Source: Linnemannia hyalina (lineage: Eukaryota > Mortierellomycota > Mortierellomycetes > Mortierellales > Mortierellaceae). Taken from it: a stretch of 64,000 nt of DNA. Each line of letters starts with the position of its first letter. Within the stretch, counting starts at the first letter, position 1. The stretch is taken from assembly GCA_019671135.1 (NCBI GenBank), contig JAHRHY010000001.1, positions 3,224,001 to 3,288,000 on the forward strand, in the 5' to 3' direction. The position numbers were made by a program, and so were the translations under genes. Below are positions 22,980 to 35,325 of this stretch, in pieces. The notes beneath the pieces were generated by a model that was not told where the DNA came from, searched no databases, and saw nothing but the letters and a program-made list of their open reading frames with translations.

Positions 22980-25118
22980 ATGGTATCCTCGCCTCAGCAT
23001 ACCCGCCAACAATCGCCCTTTAGGATCCTGGATATTCCAGAACTCCTTGACCACATCTTTGCCCACATCGACGAGACTACCATCCGCAGGACAGTCATCC
23101 GCGTCTGTCGCCAATGGCTCTCCATGAACAGGGACCGGATCGTCCGTGAGGTGCTCTGGGACAGCGGGCTGCCACTCGAGGTTCTCAAACACAAGATGCG
23201 CACTCGGATCCCAAGAGCGACTCACCTCTATTACTTCTTCCGTAGGACCGGCCTTCAACGCGGTGAGAAGGTAGATTGGCTCCTGGATGTCTTGAAACAG
23301 ACGCATGACGAGCATCAAGAGCACCAGCAACGGTTGGTACAGGGTCCGCCTGAAAACAATATTTCAAAGACCAAGAACGGTGCTCCTCCAGGAAAAGGAA
23401 TCTCGGCCATCGATATTACTCAGGACTTGGCACCGCGACCACTACGAGAAATGACACTCCAGGAATATGTTGAGATCGGCATGGGAGTCCCAAGATTCCT
23501 CCCTTACATGGCGTCGCTGACCCGTCTAACCATCCACCAAGTGTGGGACAGCGGATTTCGCATGTCCCAACTCCTCGAGACCTGTACCCAGCTGGAGCAT
23601 CTCTATATCGAATCACTCTGGACCATCAACTTGCTCGGACCCTGGCTGCCACAAAGGGTTTCTGCCATTGGAAGTCTATCTCCGCCGCCGCCTTTCCCTC
23701 TCAAGTCGCTCAAACTCATCCATGTCCAGCTGCCCCAACCGTGTCTGGAGAAGTTCCTGGCCTCGACTCCTTACCTCCAAGAACTCAAGATTGTGCTGAG
23801 AGATCACGTTGTGACAGACGACAACGACCTCACCAGGCTGTGCCAACACTTGCAGTTGCTTCCAGCATTGAAACTGCGGTCGTTTCATTTCTCGATCGAA
23901 GCTGGACCTCAATTGACGTACGATGACTATGCGAGGATGATGGATGTCTGCCCACAGTCGACAGAATGGACCGTTCAAGGCTCAGATTTGTCCTTTGACA
24001 CGTCACGCCTTCTCCTCAAACCTTTCAACAACAGAAGCGACGCCAACAGAATCACAGCGCTGGAGGTGCTTGGACACTCCATATACCTACACGACTTGCT
24101 CTGTCAGCTACCACACCTCCTCTCGGTTAAGGCTGTCGCTTCCAACATTCCATATGAGAACTTGGACGTTTATTCATCCTTCCGTCGAATGGCCCCGACT
24201 CTCCAGCCGGCTAGCGCTCAACCTCGGCCATCTTCGACCTATGACCCTTTTCGCGGCGACTCGATCCGAGTATGGGCCTGTCGAGGACTCCAAACATGCC
24301 ACCTCTCCTTTTCCGAGGGGGGCCAAGACCAGCGTGCGAGTCGTATTGTCTATGGTTACCTTTCTCAAGTGTGTCCCCGTCTCCGCGACCTTAAGATTTG
24401 TTTCCCGAGTGTGTTTCTGGAGCATAGAAGCGCACTGGGCCCGGGCGCTAAGGCTTCATTTTTCCTGAACCTAGAGAGTGGGTTTTGTTTGCTGGCGCGG
24501 TTGAAGGATCTGGAGAGACTCTGGATCGACCAAGTAGATTTGAATGGTTTGCTGCTCGAGAGCTGTGCTATTGACTGGATGGCTTATTCCTCGTCGTCGT
24601 CTTCACCTTCGTCGGCATCTGGCTCCTCTTTCACTTCTTCCTCCTCTGTGAGCGCTGCGCCGAACCAGCTATCATCATGGTCGCACCGAAAGTGGAGCAA
24701 ACGGAAACGACAGGCCATCACAGCGAAGTGGCAAGCAGACATTGACAGAGACCGATCCAGGATCGCCAATAACGTCGCACGGTTTGAAGGCATGAGTCCT
24801 GAAGAGATCCGACAGAAGCACGATGCCGATTTGGGTGTGATGCTCCAATTGAGCAGTTGTGGGATGTTGACTGACGTCAAGTCTGTGATTGACAATATTA
24901 TCGATCGTGATTCCGAGTGGCCCCAGGAGCAACAGAAGTCGTCGTTCTGGACAAGACTTGACCGGGTGGCGATCTATCGGACATGTGGGTTTGGCGCGAG
25001 TCCCGAGGTGGAGGTTGCGCGACTGATGGCCGCCGGTGCCCATGCGAAGAAGAAGGCCGAGGGTCTGGTTCCCAGGAAGGATGGCCAGTGGTCCTGGAGG
25101 AAGCTGATAGGCCATTGA
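22980..25118 (+). CDS. F-box protein with leucine-rich C-terminal region
   Basis: A single exon of 712 residues. The ATG at 22980 is chosen over the upstream in-frame start at 22791, which lies in leader sequence. An F-box occupies residues about 14-50 (FRILDIPELLDHIFAHI, then RVCRQWLSM), the part that binds Skp1 in SCF ubiquitin ligases. The rest has irregular leucine-rich segments, such as LTRLTIHQVWDSG, CTQLEHLYIESL, PLKSLKLIHVQL and CPRLRDLKICFP, typical of substrate-binding repeats. A serine run sits at about 538-560 and the C-terminus is basic. Large families of such proteins with poorly conserved repeats are common in Mortierella-type genomes. The substrate is unknown. Confidence 0.88.
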   Translation: MVSSPQHTRQQSPFRILDIPELLDHIFAHIDETTIRRTVIRVCRQWLSMNRDRIVREVLWDSGLPLEVLKHKMRTRIPRATHLYYFFRRTGLQRGEKVDWLLDVLKQTHDEHQEHQQRLVQGPPENNISKTKNGAPPGKGISAIDITQDLAPRPLREMTLQEYVEIGMGVPRFLPYMASLTRLTIHQVWDSGFRMSQLLETCTQLEHLYIESLWTINLLGPWLPQRVSAIGSLSPPPPFPLKSLKLIHVQLPQPCLEKFLASTPYLQELKIVLRDHVVTDDNDLTRLCQHLQLLPALKLRSFHFSIEAGPQLTYDDYARMMDVCPQSTEWTVQGSDLSFDTSRLLLKPFNNRSDANRITALEVLGHSIYLHDLLCQLPHLLSVKAVASNIPYENLDVYSSFRRMAPTLQPASAQPRPSSTYDPFRGDSIRVWACRGLQTCHLSFSEGGQDQRASRIVYGYLSQVCPRLRDLKICFPSVFLEHRSALGPGAKASFFLNLESGFCLLARLKDLERLWIDQVDLNGLLLESCAIDWMAYSSSSSSPSSASGSSFTSSSSVSAAPNQLSSWSHRKWSKRKRQAITAKWQADIDRDRSRIANNVARFEGMSPEEIRQKHDADLGVMLQLSSCGMLTDVKSVIDNIIDRDSEWPQEQQKSSFWTRLDRVAIYRTCGFGASPEVEVARLMAAGAHAKKKAEGLVPRKDGQWSWRKLIGH

Positions 25119-25798
25119 ATTGCTACCTTTTGTTGATGCATTTACCCCTTGTCAATTTGCGCCCAGCATTCATGTAGGTTGCTTATGAGTTATCCGTGCT
25201 CTCGCTCCTCCCTGTTCAATTGAGCACAAACTAAACGAGGCCCAACCCAAAAAGTGCCGCTTTTCATCCTCCGCCTGCCTACCCCTTTTCTTTCTTTATC
25301 ACCCGCACACAAGAACCTGCGACCATTAAGACCCACTTCCTTGTGACCCACCCGGCGCCCTTTCCTTCGTCTCCTCGGCTCCACCTCTTCACGCTCGTCT
25401 TCTTTCTTCTTCTTCCATCTCTTCTCTCGCATCAACCAAACTCGACTTTCAAGCATCTCTCATCTCGACAAACAACTTATCAAGAGGACATCAGGAGGAC
25501 ATCAGTTCGGGACACTCAAAACCATCATCATCACCACCATTCACAGGAGTTCACCTGGCAACAAGCTCATCCGACATCTCTGCACACACCACTAGCGAGA
25601 ACCCATATCTTTTCTACACAAATACCCCCTGCCAGCGTACTACTTTTCCTCCATCAGGAACAGGAACAACACCCAAACCTAACACCATCACCAGAACCTC
25701 CGGAAACAGATACCCTCAGCCTCTCTCTCTCTCACGCCCACCTTCCACCGTTTCCAATACCCTAACCGCCGGCCGCCAAGCAACCAACAAAGCACCAC
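25119..25798. promoter_or_regulatory. upstream region and leader of the 238-residue gene
   Basis: Two plus-strand genes flank this. From about 25340 the plus strand becomes C/T/A-rich up to the start at 25799, consistent with a long leader. A CAT repeat of about six units lies near 25524. No gene was seen. Confidence 0.5.
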
Positions 25799-27015
25799 AT
25801 GTCCGTCATCAACTCGCCCACAGCGATACTCTCTCCAGGATCAAGCGGCATCCCACAACAATTCCATACTGCCAGCAGCCAACGCGACTTGGTGACAAAA
25901 CGAAGCGCAACCTGGAGGTACCTCCAGCGGGTCCATCAGGGCGGCATGGTCCTCTACAACACAGCCGTCCTCTCCGAGGTTGACCTCCGGCAGGGGTACC
26001 CATACAATGATGAGAAAATGCAGCGGAGGTAACCTTTACACGCACAATTCTCTCATACTAACTTTCTTGCAATTTGGGGGGGAACTCGCAATGGACAAGG
26101 GGGAAAAGGTTTCATTTAACTGACGAACCACATTTTTGTTTGGTAATGGATATGATAGGACGATGCAGTACTTTATACTGGGTTCGTCTCTGGCGACCAT
26201 TCTAGAGATCCCTGGCCAAGCCGACTGTCTCAAGGCATTACAGGTTGTTGTCCAAGAATACGATTACTTTATCGCCTCCGAGTCCAAATCCAAAATGGTA
26301 CAGTACACACATCCTTCCCAAAAAAAACAAAGTAGAATGACAGATCCCAAGTCATCTCAATTGAATTGATGATCACCCGCCCCGTTGCAGGTCTTGGTAC
26401 TAATACTGGATATCATTGTTCGCTTTTTGTAGATATTTTTAAGGGCGACGGGTCGAAAGGCGTTACTGGAGGGCAAGTCGTTCGAGGAGACGGGAGAGTA
26501 TTCACAACTGGACGTTCGACCATTGGTAAGAGGCCTCACCCCAAACTAACAAGGACTTTGCAAAGTGGGTGTTGTAAAATTGTTCTTCCTGCTAACAAAT
26601 CGTATCGTACCATGTCAATCAAATTGCTGCAAACCAAATAGCCTTTTCAATTGGACTATATTATCACATTCGCATCCCTGTGCGACATGATCGCCCAAGT
26701 CTACGAAAAGCTGTCAGGACATGAAAACATCTGGAACATGCAAACCCTCGACCTCTTCCAGCGTGTCGACAATCGGTTCAAGGTAACAAATCACAATGTC
26801 AAGAACAACAAAGAATGACGCAGCTTTGCCAATACTTCAGTACAGATTCTAACAACAGACTCCCCCCTCTCCCCTCCCCCCTTTATGATTGTGCGTAACA
26901 GAAAATACTGGCGACAGTATCAAAGGAACTGGAAGTGATGGCGAGGGATGTTATGGTCGACGAACTCAACAGCATGGATCCATTAGGCGGTACGACCGAG
27001 GACTGGGGATTCTAA
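25799..27015 (+). CDS. conserved-looking protein of unknown function, five exons
   Basis: Five exons (25799-26028, 26159-26297, 26433-26525, 26642-26782, 26902-27015) join without any phase conflict to give 238 residues. The N-terminal 35 residues are Ser/Thr-rich. From about residue 38 the protein is compact and mostly helical: WRYLQRVHQGGMVLYNTA, then QYFILGSSLATILEIPG, KALQVVVQEYDYFIASES, the stretch ending in LDVRPL, and LDYIITFASLCDMIAQVYEKL. It ends with a helical ELEVMARDVMVDELNSMDPL segment. There is no signal peptide, and the hydrophobic stretches are too short for clear membrane helices. I do not recognise the family, but the even composition and clean splicing argue for a real conserved protein. 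The exon 2 donor (GTACAG) is weak. Confidence 0.8.
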
Positions 27016-27166
27016 GAGACGTACTTTTCAAAGCATATAATTATATCAACTCTTCTCCCAAAGCACGCGTGCTATTTGTAAAATATAACAGCAGGAAAAC
27101 ACTTTCAGTTATTAAGGTTTATGCAATAAGGTATATAGCCGGCTCCTATGTTTTGTCTCTATTGTC

Positions 27167-30100
27167 CTAGTAATAGGATCCGGGAGAGGGAGCACCACTG
27201 CCGCCAGGCTTGTAGTTTGGTGGCAGGGGCGCTTGAGGCAGCATGGGAGATGGCACCCCAGAGGCGTCATGGATCGGGCGAGGGAAGGGCACCGAGGATG
27301 AAGGCGGGAGGACATAACCTGATTTGGGTGTCGTTGGGACAGACTGACCGCCATAGGGGTTGATTCCTGCAGGGTTGGTAGAGTTGATAGCTGATGGTGG
27401 GGGTGAGAAATACCCCTTCGATCCTGTTCCAGATCCAGATACTCCTCCTCCTCCTCCCATGGGACCGCTCCGCACAGTAGGCGATGGGCTGTTGACCACG
27501 CCACCCAAACTGCTGTTTTCAGAGTACATGATGTTGGGCGAATGCTGGAGTTGTGGAGTGCCTCCGTAGGGGCTGACTGCCTGGTGGTCAAGGTAGACTG
27601 GTTGGACAGCAATAGTACCATCAGGCAACTGCTGCATTAAGTACTGGACATTGCCAGCTCCCGATGGAGTATGCATCGAGTTCTCAAATCCGACAGGATC
27701 GTAGTGGCTGGTTGCAGGGGTATCCATGCCATCCATACTGACTTCGCGCTGGTTCAAATGCCGAGTGGAAGTCGAATAAGGCGACGATGATGTGCCATAG
27801 GGGCTGTTGTGCCGTTTGCCTTTCCCTCCTCCTCCTCCTCCTCCTCCTCCTCCGGCCTTATCATTCCCGTCCGTTCCAAGTGACGCCAGATATGCCTCTT
27901 TTTCCATCTCAGCTTCCCGAATTTCGATCTTGCGCTGCCGTCTCCGGTAAATGAATACTCCAGTGACACATGCGAGGACTGCGATCGAGCCAACAATAAT
28001 GCCGAGCAAGGCCGCAGTCGAGAGCGCAGAATGGTTGCCTCCAGGTCCATTGACGCCTCCTGGGAGTGGGTCCGAGATGGTGGTCGTATCTGGCTTGGGC
28101 GCATAAGAGCCCATCCAGCTCGACAGCATCACATCATACACCTGAATATCCCGACTGTATCCGATATCTGTACCATTCCGCCCTCCATAGACCACCATGT
28201 TGGCGCCGACAATGTTGCACGTGTGTCCGTAACGGGGTCGAGATAAGTTGACGGTGACGATCTGCTGCCAGGTCAGAGTGACAAGATCCAGCGACCAGAC
28301 ATCGTTGTAGGATGTTATGGAGTTGGAATCGTACCCTCCATACATAATAATCTTTTTGCTGGATGCTGCAATAGGGAGATGAAAACAAAGCAAACCAAGG
28401 AGAAACTGGGTCAGAAGAGATGTTATCCTTTCCGCCACATGTATACGTCTCTGCATCTGCCGTCGGACATATATTGCCTGCATGCTTAGCACGGCATGGG
28501 GATACTTACTGAGTACACTGCAATGGTCCTGCCGTGGGGGTGGAACAGCGCCCAGTGTAAACTAAAAAAGAAGTGACCATGGTAAAAAAAAAAAGTATGC
28601 TTTCGGCGTGAGAAATCTTCGGGACAACTGAGAATAGTTGCTCCATAGTCATTATCAGTTAGCTTCCTACCCCTCAAAGGCTCAAACAAGAAGAAAGAAA
28701 AAGAAAAAAAAGTTACCTGCGTGCCGATGGTGGGGGGCGAGGTCGATATATCGAGATATGGCAGAATCTGAAATGTCTGGTATGTCCTTGGGGAGGACGG
28801 TGCCGAGGCAAATCCTCCAAAGATGTAGATCTTGTTGTCGATCAGGTGCGAGGTGCCCGCACTGTAGGAGCCCATGATTGCCGAAGTTCCCGTTCCTGAA
28901 GAACCAGCATCCTTTTTCACAGTGGGCACATTGGCGTTCCAGGCGTTGTTCAAAAACTTGTCGACCTCGTTCGTGTCTCCTCCACTTGTTGCGCCACCAA
29001 TGTACCAGATTGCACCGGTGGCTGGGTCCGTCACCAGTTGAGCTTCACGCCTGTTTGCCCAAACCGGCGCTTGACTATTCAGATTGGGCGGGATAGATGG
29101 TAAAAAAATAAAATAAACAACAAAACAGAATTAGGGACGATGCCATTTGCTGTAGATGAGATAACAGGAACTGAGTGAAGAATGGTCGCTTGAATGAACA
29201 GGTGCATCTCTTGTGGTTTTCTCCTTATGAAAATGGCTGACAGAAGGGCGATGAGCGGAGGTCCTAGCGGAGGCACAACGTGGCGGCTGGATCCAAATCT
29301 TCCTTTTTGATGTCTCACACACAAATACACAAAGCATGTAGACACGGCCCCGCTCACACTCAACGAAACTAACGACAACTACAAGAAGGACCAGATGCGT
29401 CATGGCTGAACTCCCTCGCTTTCTCCTTTTTTACCCAACTAAAAAGTGGGAACGTTAAAATTACTCTCCGCAATGCTGTCAACTCCAAGAACAAATGAAC
29501 TGAAGTCAATTTTCTGTATGAACAAGAAACATACCCGCCCTCTATCTTCGCGTCGCCCATTTGCAAGATATAGTGATGATCTGAGATGTTGTCGAGTACC
29601 TTGCCACTTTGTCTTCCAACTCCCACGCCCAACGACCATAACCACAACCACGGTCACGAGCGAAAAAAAATATTTGCAGACAATCTTAAAACAAGAAAAT
29701 AAAATGTCATCATCACTTACGCTGCAGGGGCAGGCTCAGATGTCCAGGTCTTGCCTTGGATGTCGTACTTGAACCAGAAGGCACTGGCCGCGTTGTCGCT
29801 CGGGGCTGTCAGGTACAAGCTCTTGAGGTCATTGGACATGGTTGCCGAATGGCCTCCGGCGGCAGGTCCTCCAACGGTGGTCAAGTTTGTCCAGGCAGGG
29901 GAAGAGATGCGCCATGATTTAGTGACATCGAGAGAATAAAGTTCGTTGGAGTATTGAACTTTCTGTGTGTTGAGCTGTCCTCCTTGGAAAAAGATTTGAC
30001 CATCGCTTGTTGCTGAAGCCACGCCCAGGAAGGCGGACGGCATATTCAGGGCCGGTGCAGCAGTTGATGATGGGTTGGCGGGTGCAGCGGGCGTTGTTGT

Positions 30101-30232
30101 CGTGCCTTTGGTTGGAGCGGGGGCAAGAGTGGTAGTAGGTGCCGCTGAGGTTGTGGCGGAAAAGAAGGATGTGGAGAGGGCAAGAGAGAGCACCAATCCT
30201 GCGAGAACCGTGTTGGTCGGACGAGTCCTCAT
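27167..30232 (-). CDS. kelch-repeat single-pass membrane protein
   Basis: Four exons on the minus strand (30232-29721, 29074-28717, 28561-28510, 28365-27167) give 706 residues in consistent phase. A signal peptide (about 1-30) and a Thr/Pro/Ala-rich stretch precede a kelch beta-propeller. Repeats are seen as GQIFFQGG, AIWYIGG, KIYIFGGF, IIMYGGYDSN and MVVYGG, each followed by a W- or Y-containing strand. After a short Gly/Pro linker one membrane helix (STAALLGIIVGSIAVLACV) and a basic RRRQRK stop-transfer sequence follow. The cytosolic tail of ~240 residues is Gly-, Pro- and Ser-rich with a poly-Gly run. The layout is that of a type I membrane protein with an outer propeller. The first intron (29075-29720) is 646 bases long. 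Ligand and role are unknown. Confidence 0.85.
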
Positions 30233-32863
30233 TGCTGGGTGGGTATAAATGTGTGCGAGAGAGAGCGAAGGGGGCTTTTTGTTGTCCAGCGGAAGGGAGG
30301 AGAAGAGGATCCAAGAGTGTAAAGAAGGGCGGGTGTCGTTAACGTTGGCGTGTGCAGATTGATACTGGCTCTGACTGTTGTTGTGGGCGTCCAGGAGGGT
30401 AAAAGTGGAAGACTCAGGTTCAGGGAGGGGTGGAACAAATGACGGTTAGTGTGAGTTCAGGGGGGATATTTTAAAAAAAAAGTGAACGAGACAGAGTGGA
30501 GTGGAGGAGGGGAGGGAAGAGGAGTAAAGAACAAGGAACGAATGAAGAAGGGTGAATGGACGCTTCGGGCCGAGTGATTGCGGGTGTGAATGCCAGTTCG
30601 CAGAGAGAATGGTCAAGAAAAAAAAGGAAAGGATCAGTCAAGAAAGAGAGACGGAAGGATGACTAAAAGTCTAGTTGTGCCGGAAGGAGATGTAGCGTGA
30701 AAATAAAAACGCGGAAGACAACCAAAAAGGTGAATGGGTTGGGATCGGTCACTGAAAAAGGTGAGGGGATGACAGAGGCGAGACAAGGGACCACAGCATG
30801 TCACGGATGGGAGGGAGGGCGAGAAGAAGAGGTGTAAAGAAAGAAGAAAGGAAGGAAGGAAGGAAGGACAAGTGAGAATTGAAAGGGCAACGAATACCTT
30901 TTCTTCAACGAAGGTGGTCGGCTCTCACTCCTCGTTCTCACTCAAAATGGGTCGTCGTTGTCTGCTCATCGCTCACCTCTCTCTCTCTTTAGCACCCGTC
31001 CTCGTCTGTACTCCCATCGACCAAAATGCTCTTATCCTCTACACCCCTATCCTCGTTGATTTGTCTGTCCATCTCTCTGACTTCTTATGGCCGCAAGGTT
31101 ACTTGTCCTCGAAACTGTTCTCAAATTGTTTATTTTTTTTCACTTCGGCGTTTGTCAGCGCTTCTTGTTACCAGTGCGCCCACTTTCAATCCGCTGGAAC
31201 TCTTTGTCACATTGTTCGCCGACATACTGAAGTGCAGAAAAAAGATAATTGTCCTCCGTTCCCCCAACTACTAATTCATTTTTTTCATTCATTCAACCTT
31301 CTTTTTCATCAATCAGCCAACCCCCGGAGATTATTATTTTGACAGCGGACAGCGGACAGAGAGCAACTTTTATTATGAGTTGGACGAAGGAACCTGAACC
31401 CTCCGTTCTGGGCATTTCTTTTTCCCTCCACTCATCTGCCTGTCTTTTGCACAAAAAGCCATTGAGAGCCCTTCTTTTCTTGTCCATTTTTCTTTAATTT
31501 CATATCGAGGATAAACTTGTGAGTGTCCGGCCACCATCACCCTTTCTCCAAACCTCCTCTTCTTCTTCTTGTTCTTGGATTCTCTCATTCCTCTTGACTT
31601 CCTCTACCCTCAAGGCAATTGATGTTGTTGGGGAAAGGAGCGGATCTTCTAATCACATTACCCGTTTTAATATTTGTCCGGCTCACTCTCTCTTTCGAAA
31701 AGCAAAATAAAGATCACGACAGACCTATCTCTAATGTTGTCAGACAAGACAGTGTACTTGCCCAAAGTACGTTGGACAGGGGTTAACAACATTGTAGATC
31801 TACTAAAAAAAATGGCCAGGGTATCTGAATGATCCCTGTGTGAGGTATGCCGACCTCTTTCGACTGTATCTCCCTTTCTCTCCCACTATCTCTTTGCCAG
31901 CACCTATGGCAGTATGCCCCGTCCTGCTCTATGTCCCTGCCACTAAAGAGCACCCTTTTTCGTGCAACAATGGAAACCTTGACAGTAAAGTGTGAAACCA
32001 GGTTGAATGAACAAGTTAGTGGAGGTCTCATGGGAGCATGCGGCCTCCTTAGCTGTGCATGGGATGCGAAAAAGGTGAGCAAAAAATGAAGATCGACGGA
32101 AAGAAAAAAAAAACTGTTGGTTCTGTTCTGTGGAGTGCCATGCCTACTAGCTTCGTTTTAGACAATGACTAGCATGGCTGACATAGCGCGCTAGAAGGAT
32201 CAAAAGACATGGCAACTTCGACAGTCTATCAATGCGGCTAAGTAAACAAAAATAGTGAGCACTTTCTGTGTGAGGTGTTTGTCTGTTGTCGTTGCAAGGA
32301 TGAGGGTGTAGCACGGGGATATGAACATTGGCTCTGGTGAGCGAGTGACTTCATTACACACAATTTCAGGGAACAGACAGACAACCCGTCTGTGGTAATT
32401 TTTGTTGCAGTCTTTTCATGTCCGATAACACAGACAAACGATCGATTTCTCCCACCGTGTGTGTCAAATTGTCAAGTGCACCGATGAGCTCATAAGTCAA
32501 CGTCGAGCAAGACCACGTCTGCTGAGCCTGGCGGGCCAGTGGATCAATAGCCGATCGATACGATCTCTCTCCTTCATAACAAAAATACCAAAGCCTTCCA
32601 AGCCTCCTCTCCTTTTTTCTCTGAGTGCAAGTGATTGATCCAGTTTTCTCCTCATTCACTTTCTTTTTCTTTCATTCATTCCTTTTCTTTCAAACTCTTC
32701 ACCACATCCTCTTCTCCTCCTCTTCTACGCCTTCATCCCGAGCTGACCAATCGTAGCAGTTTATCAGTTTATCGTGAGACTGATAACCTTCAATTGATCA
32801 AGCTTAACCTCCCTCTGATCACCCTCTTCGCCCACAACTGGTCCCAACACAGCTGATCCCAGA
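30233..32863. other. 2.6 kb intergenic region, no gene seen
   Basis: Divergent promoters of the kelch and hydrolase genes lie at the two ends. The middle has open frames of 60-156 codons on both strands, none with splice-consistent partners or protein-like composition. A frame at 30947 begins with a signal-like hydrophobic sequence but then becomes random. GGAA repeats occur near 30848-30868. Nothing was assignable. Confidence 0.45.
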
Positions 32864-35325
32864 ATGGGTCTCGTTATCTCTCTCGTCCGATTGACCTGGG
32901 CCGTATCCTATGCCGCCTTCTCGCTCACATCATTCATCGTCACTGGCTTCGCCATCTTAGGAGAACGGACTCCCAACCGTGTCGCTAATGTCGTCCTCAG
33001 TCTGACCAGTAACCAGTATTCTGAGTTCCCACTGATCATGTTCTTCTTGGACCTCCTCTTCCAGTCCTGGCTCTCTGTCACCGGTACCTTCTGTAAGTCC
33101 TTTTCATTCCACCAGCAAAAGGCGACGCAGAAATCTCCCACGGTGCTTTGATGAGGACATGTTCTAACAAGCGATTTTTTTCTTGCATGTATAGATGTTT
33201 CACCCATGGCCCGGTTCTTCTCATATGTCAATGTGATCACGGCTGCAGGAACTCTCTACTTGTTCAAGCGGTCTCTTGAGTGTCAGGTTGTCGTTGAAAA
33301 CTTCCTCGGCGAGATCTCTAAGGAAAACAAGACGAAATTCAAACTCCCGGGAGTGACCTCGTAAGTCATCCATCAACCCTTTTTGCCAGGTCCTTGTTGT
33401 TTATCGTTGGAACGCCTTCTACCTCCTTCCTTCCCTCTCCCTTTTTGTGGCATGTGGGTAGTCACATCATACCAATCATGCTTTCTTGCATCATCCCCTG
33501 AAAATAGACCCAAGTTCTGGAAACAGTTCATGAACCCATTTCACTGGCCTCGCAACTTTACTCTCAATGAAAACAGTACGTGTTCCTTCGTTGCTTTTTT
33601 TTTTGAAGGGAGGATTGAAAAATATCAATGTCCGGAGATCCATGGGATTGCGATGAACAGTTACTAGAAGAGACTGATATCTGAACTTTTTTGTTAACAT
33701 CACATTACGCTAATCTTGCTTACTCCCTGTTCTCGCGCTCTCACTTTCATTTCTTAGTCCCTTACTGGACGTCGAAGGAGCAGATGTATGCCATGAACAC
33801 TGACGGCTGGGAATCGGTTCTGGAGATGGCTGTAGATGTCTACCGACCCGACAACGTTGAGGGTGGTCATGATCGGCCTGTGCTTGTAAGTTTCTTTTTT
33901 TGCTGATGCGCTTTTTCTCCACCTGTTCAACCGTTTTTCTTTGTTTTTTTTTCGTTTAGCACATGCTATGGTTGTTTGTGTTGCTAAGCTCCGATATTAT
34001 TCCATCTTGATGTTCGGCTTGGTGAGAAAATTATCCGGGAAAAATGGCATCGAGAGCACAGAGAGTACCCTCTTACAAAAACCAGCCACTAAACGTCATC
34101 GTCCATATCTTTGAACTTTTTTGTTGTAGATGTATATCCATGGCGGCGGATGGACATCAGGAAGCAAGAAGTCGATTGGACCCTTGGTGACAGAAATGAT
34201 TGCTCAGAACTGGGTCGTTGTTGCTGTCAACCATCGCCTCAAGACCAAGGACGGATACCCTACTCAACTCATCGACTGCAAGCGTGCTCTCCGCTGGATC
34301 AGGGAAGAGGTTCAGACGTTTGGCGGCGATCCTCACAATGTTGTTGTTACTGGCGATTCATCTGGCGGTCAATTAGCGGCGATGCTTGCTCTCACACCCA
34401 ACGACCCGGCATATCAACATGGATTCGAGAAGGTTGATACCTCTGTCCAGGGCTGTCTTGTCCAGAGCGCCGTGTTGGATTTGGTGGATGCGAACGATTA
34501 TAGAGCTGCGAACGGTAGAGAGCGGTTCATTAGGGAGGTGGCTCTTCGTCCAGGATTCCCCGAGTCTGCCGAAAGTATGCAATGTGCCATCTGTCAGCAA
34601 ATTAGGTCTAGTGCAACAAATCAGCCAACAACATCATGCATGAAAGACTGACCTAGCACGACTTATTTTTGCCGCCGGCCCTCCGCAAACTTGAAAATAG
34701 ATATCGCGTTCCTGAAGGAGCACTCTCCACTTTACAAAGTCGAAGGAACCAATGTTCCCTTCCTCATCGTACAGTAAGTACTGCAGTGACTCTCTACAGC
34801 ACATGGCGAAGTTATGTACGCCCTGGCCACGGATAAGGGAGATATAGGATCTAGCCACTAATGCGCCATTTTTTTCGTCGACTTTCTCATGAACAAAACA
34901 AAAACTACAAACCATTAGAGGAGACCTCGACACGTGCCCTGTTGAGACAGCCCGCGACTTTGTGAAAGAGTTCCGCAAGAGTAAGTAATATGGTCTGCTA
35001 TGTCCAAACAAAGTGAAGGTGGAACTGTTTATTTCGCCGTGCATATTAGCCCTGTTGATCCGGGAAAGTTAGCAGTCCCTTTGTGTTTTTCTGTCGACTT
35101 TCGGCTAACACCACAACCACCTCTGTAGAGAGCACCGCGTCAATCAACTACCTCGAGATTCCAGGTGGCCACCACTGCTTCGAGATGTACTCCTCGCCCA
35201 GGGGATGGTACACTACCATTGCCACCGCCGAGTGGCTGAACCACAACTTCAACCAACCCGCTGCCAGCGAAAATAAGATTGCCCGAGTGCACGAGCTCGT
35301 CGAGTGGTGGCATGAGAACAATTAG
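32864..35325 (+). CDS. membrane-anchored alpha/beta-hydrolase (hormone-sensitive-lipase/arylacetamide deacetylase type)
   Basis: Eight exons (32864-33092, 33195-33360, 33508-33575, 33758-33885, 34130-34574, 34701-34773, 34919-34980, 35129-35325) join in phase to give 455 residues. The N-terminal ~120 residues hold two or three hydrophobic segments, probably anchoring it in the ER. The catalytic domain has the HGGGW oxyanion motif (201-205), the nucleophile Ser274 in GDSSG, a likely acid Asp374 in GDLDTCP, and the base His405 or His406 in PGGHHCFE. These are the marks of the alpha/beta hydrolase-3 group of carboxyl-ester hydrolases, such as steryl acetyl hydrolases. The substrate is not shown by sequence. 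Confidence 0.9.

Noticed and set aside
30947..31342. Frame starting MGRRCLLIAHLSLS that resembles a signal peptide
   Set aside because: After the hydrophobic start the sequence is unstructured and Phe/His-rich. No intron or homology supports it.
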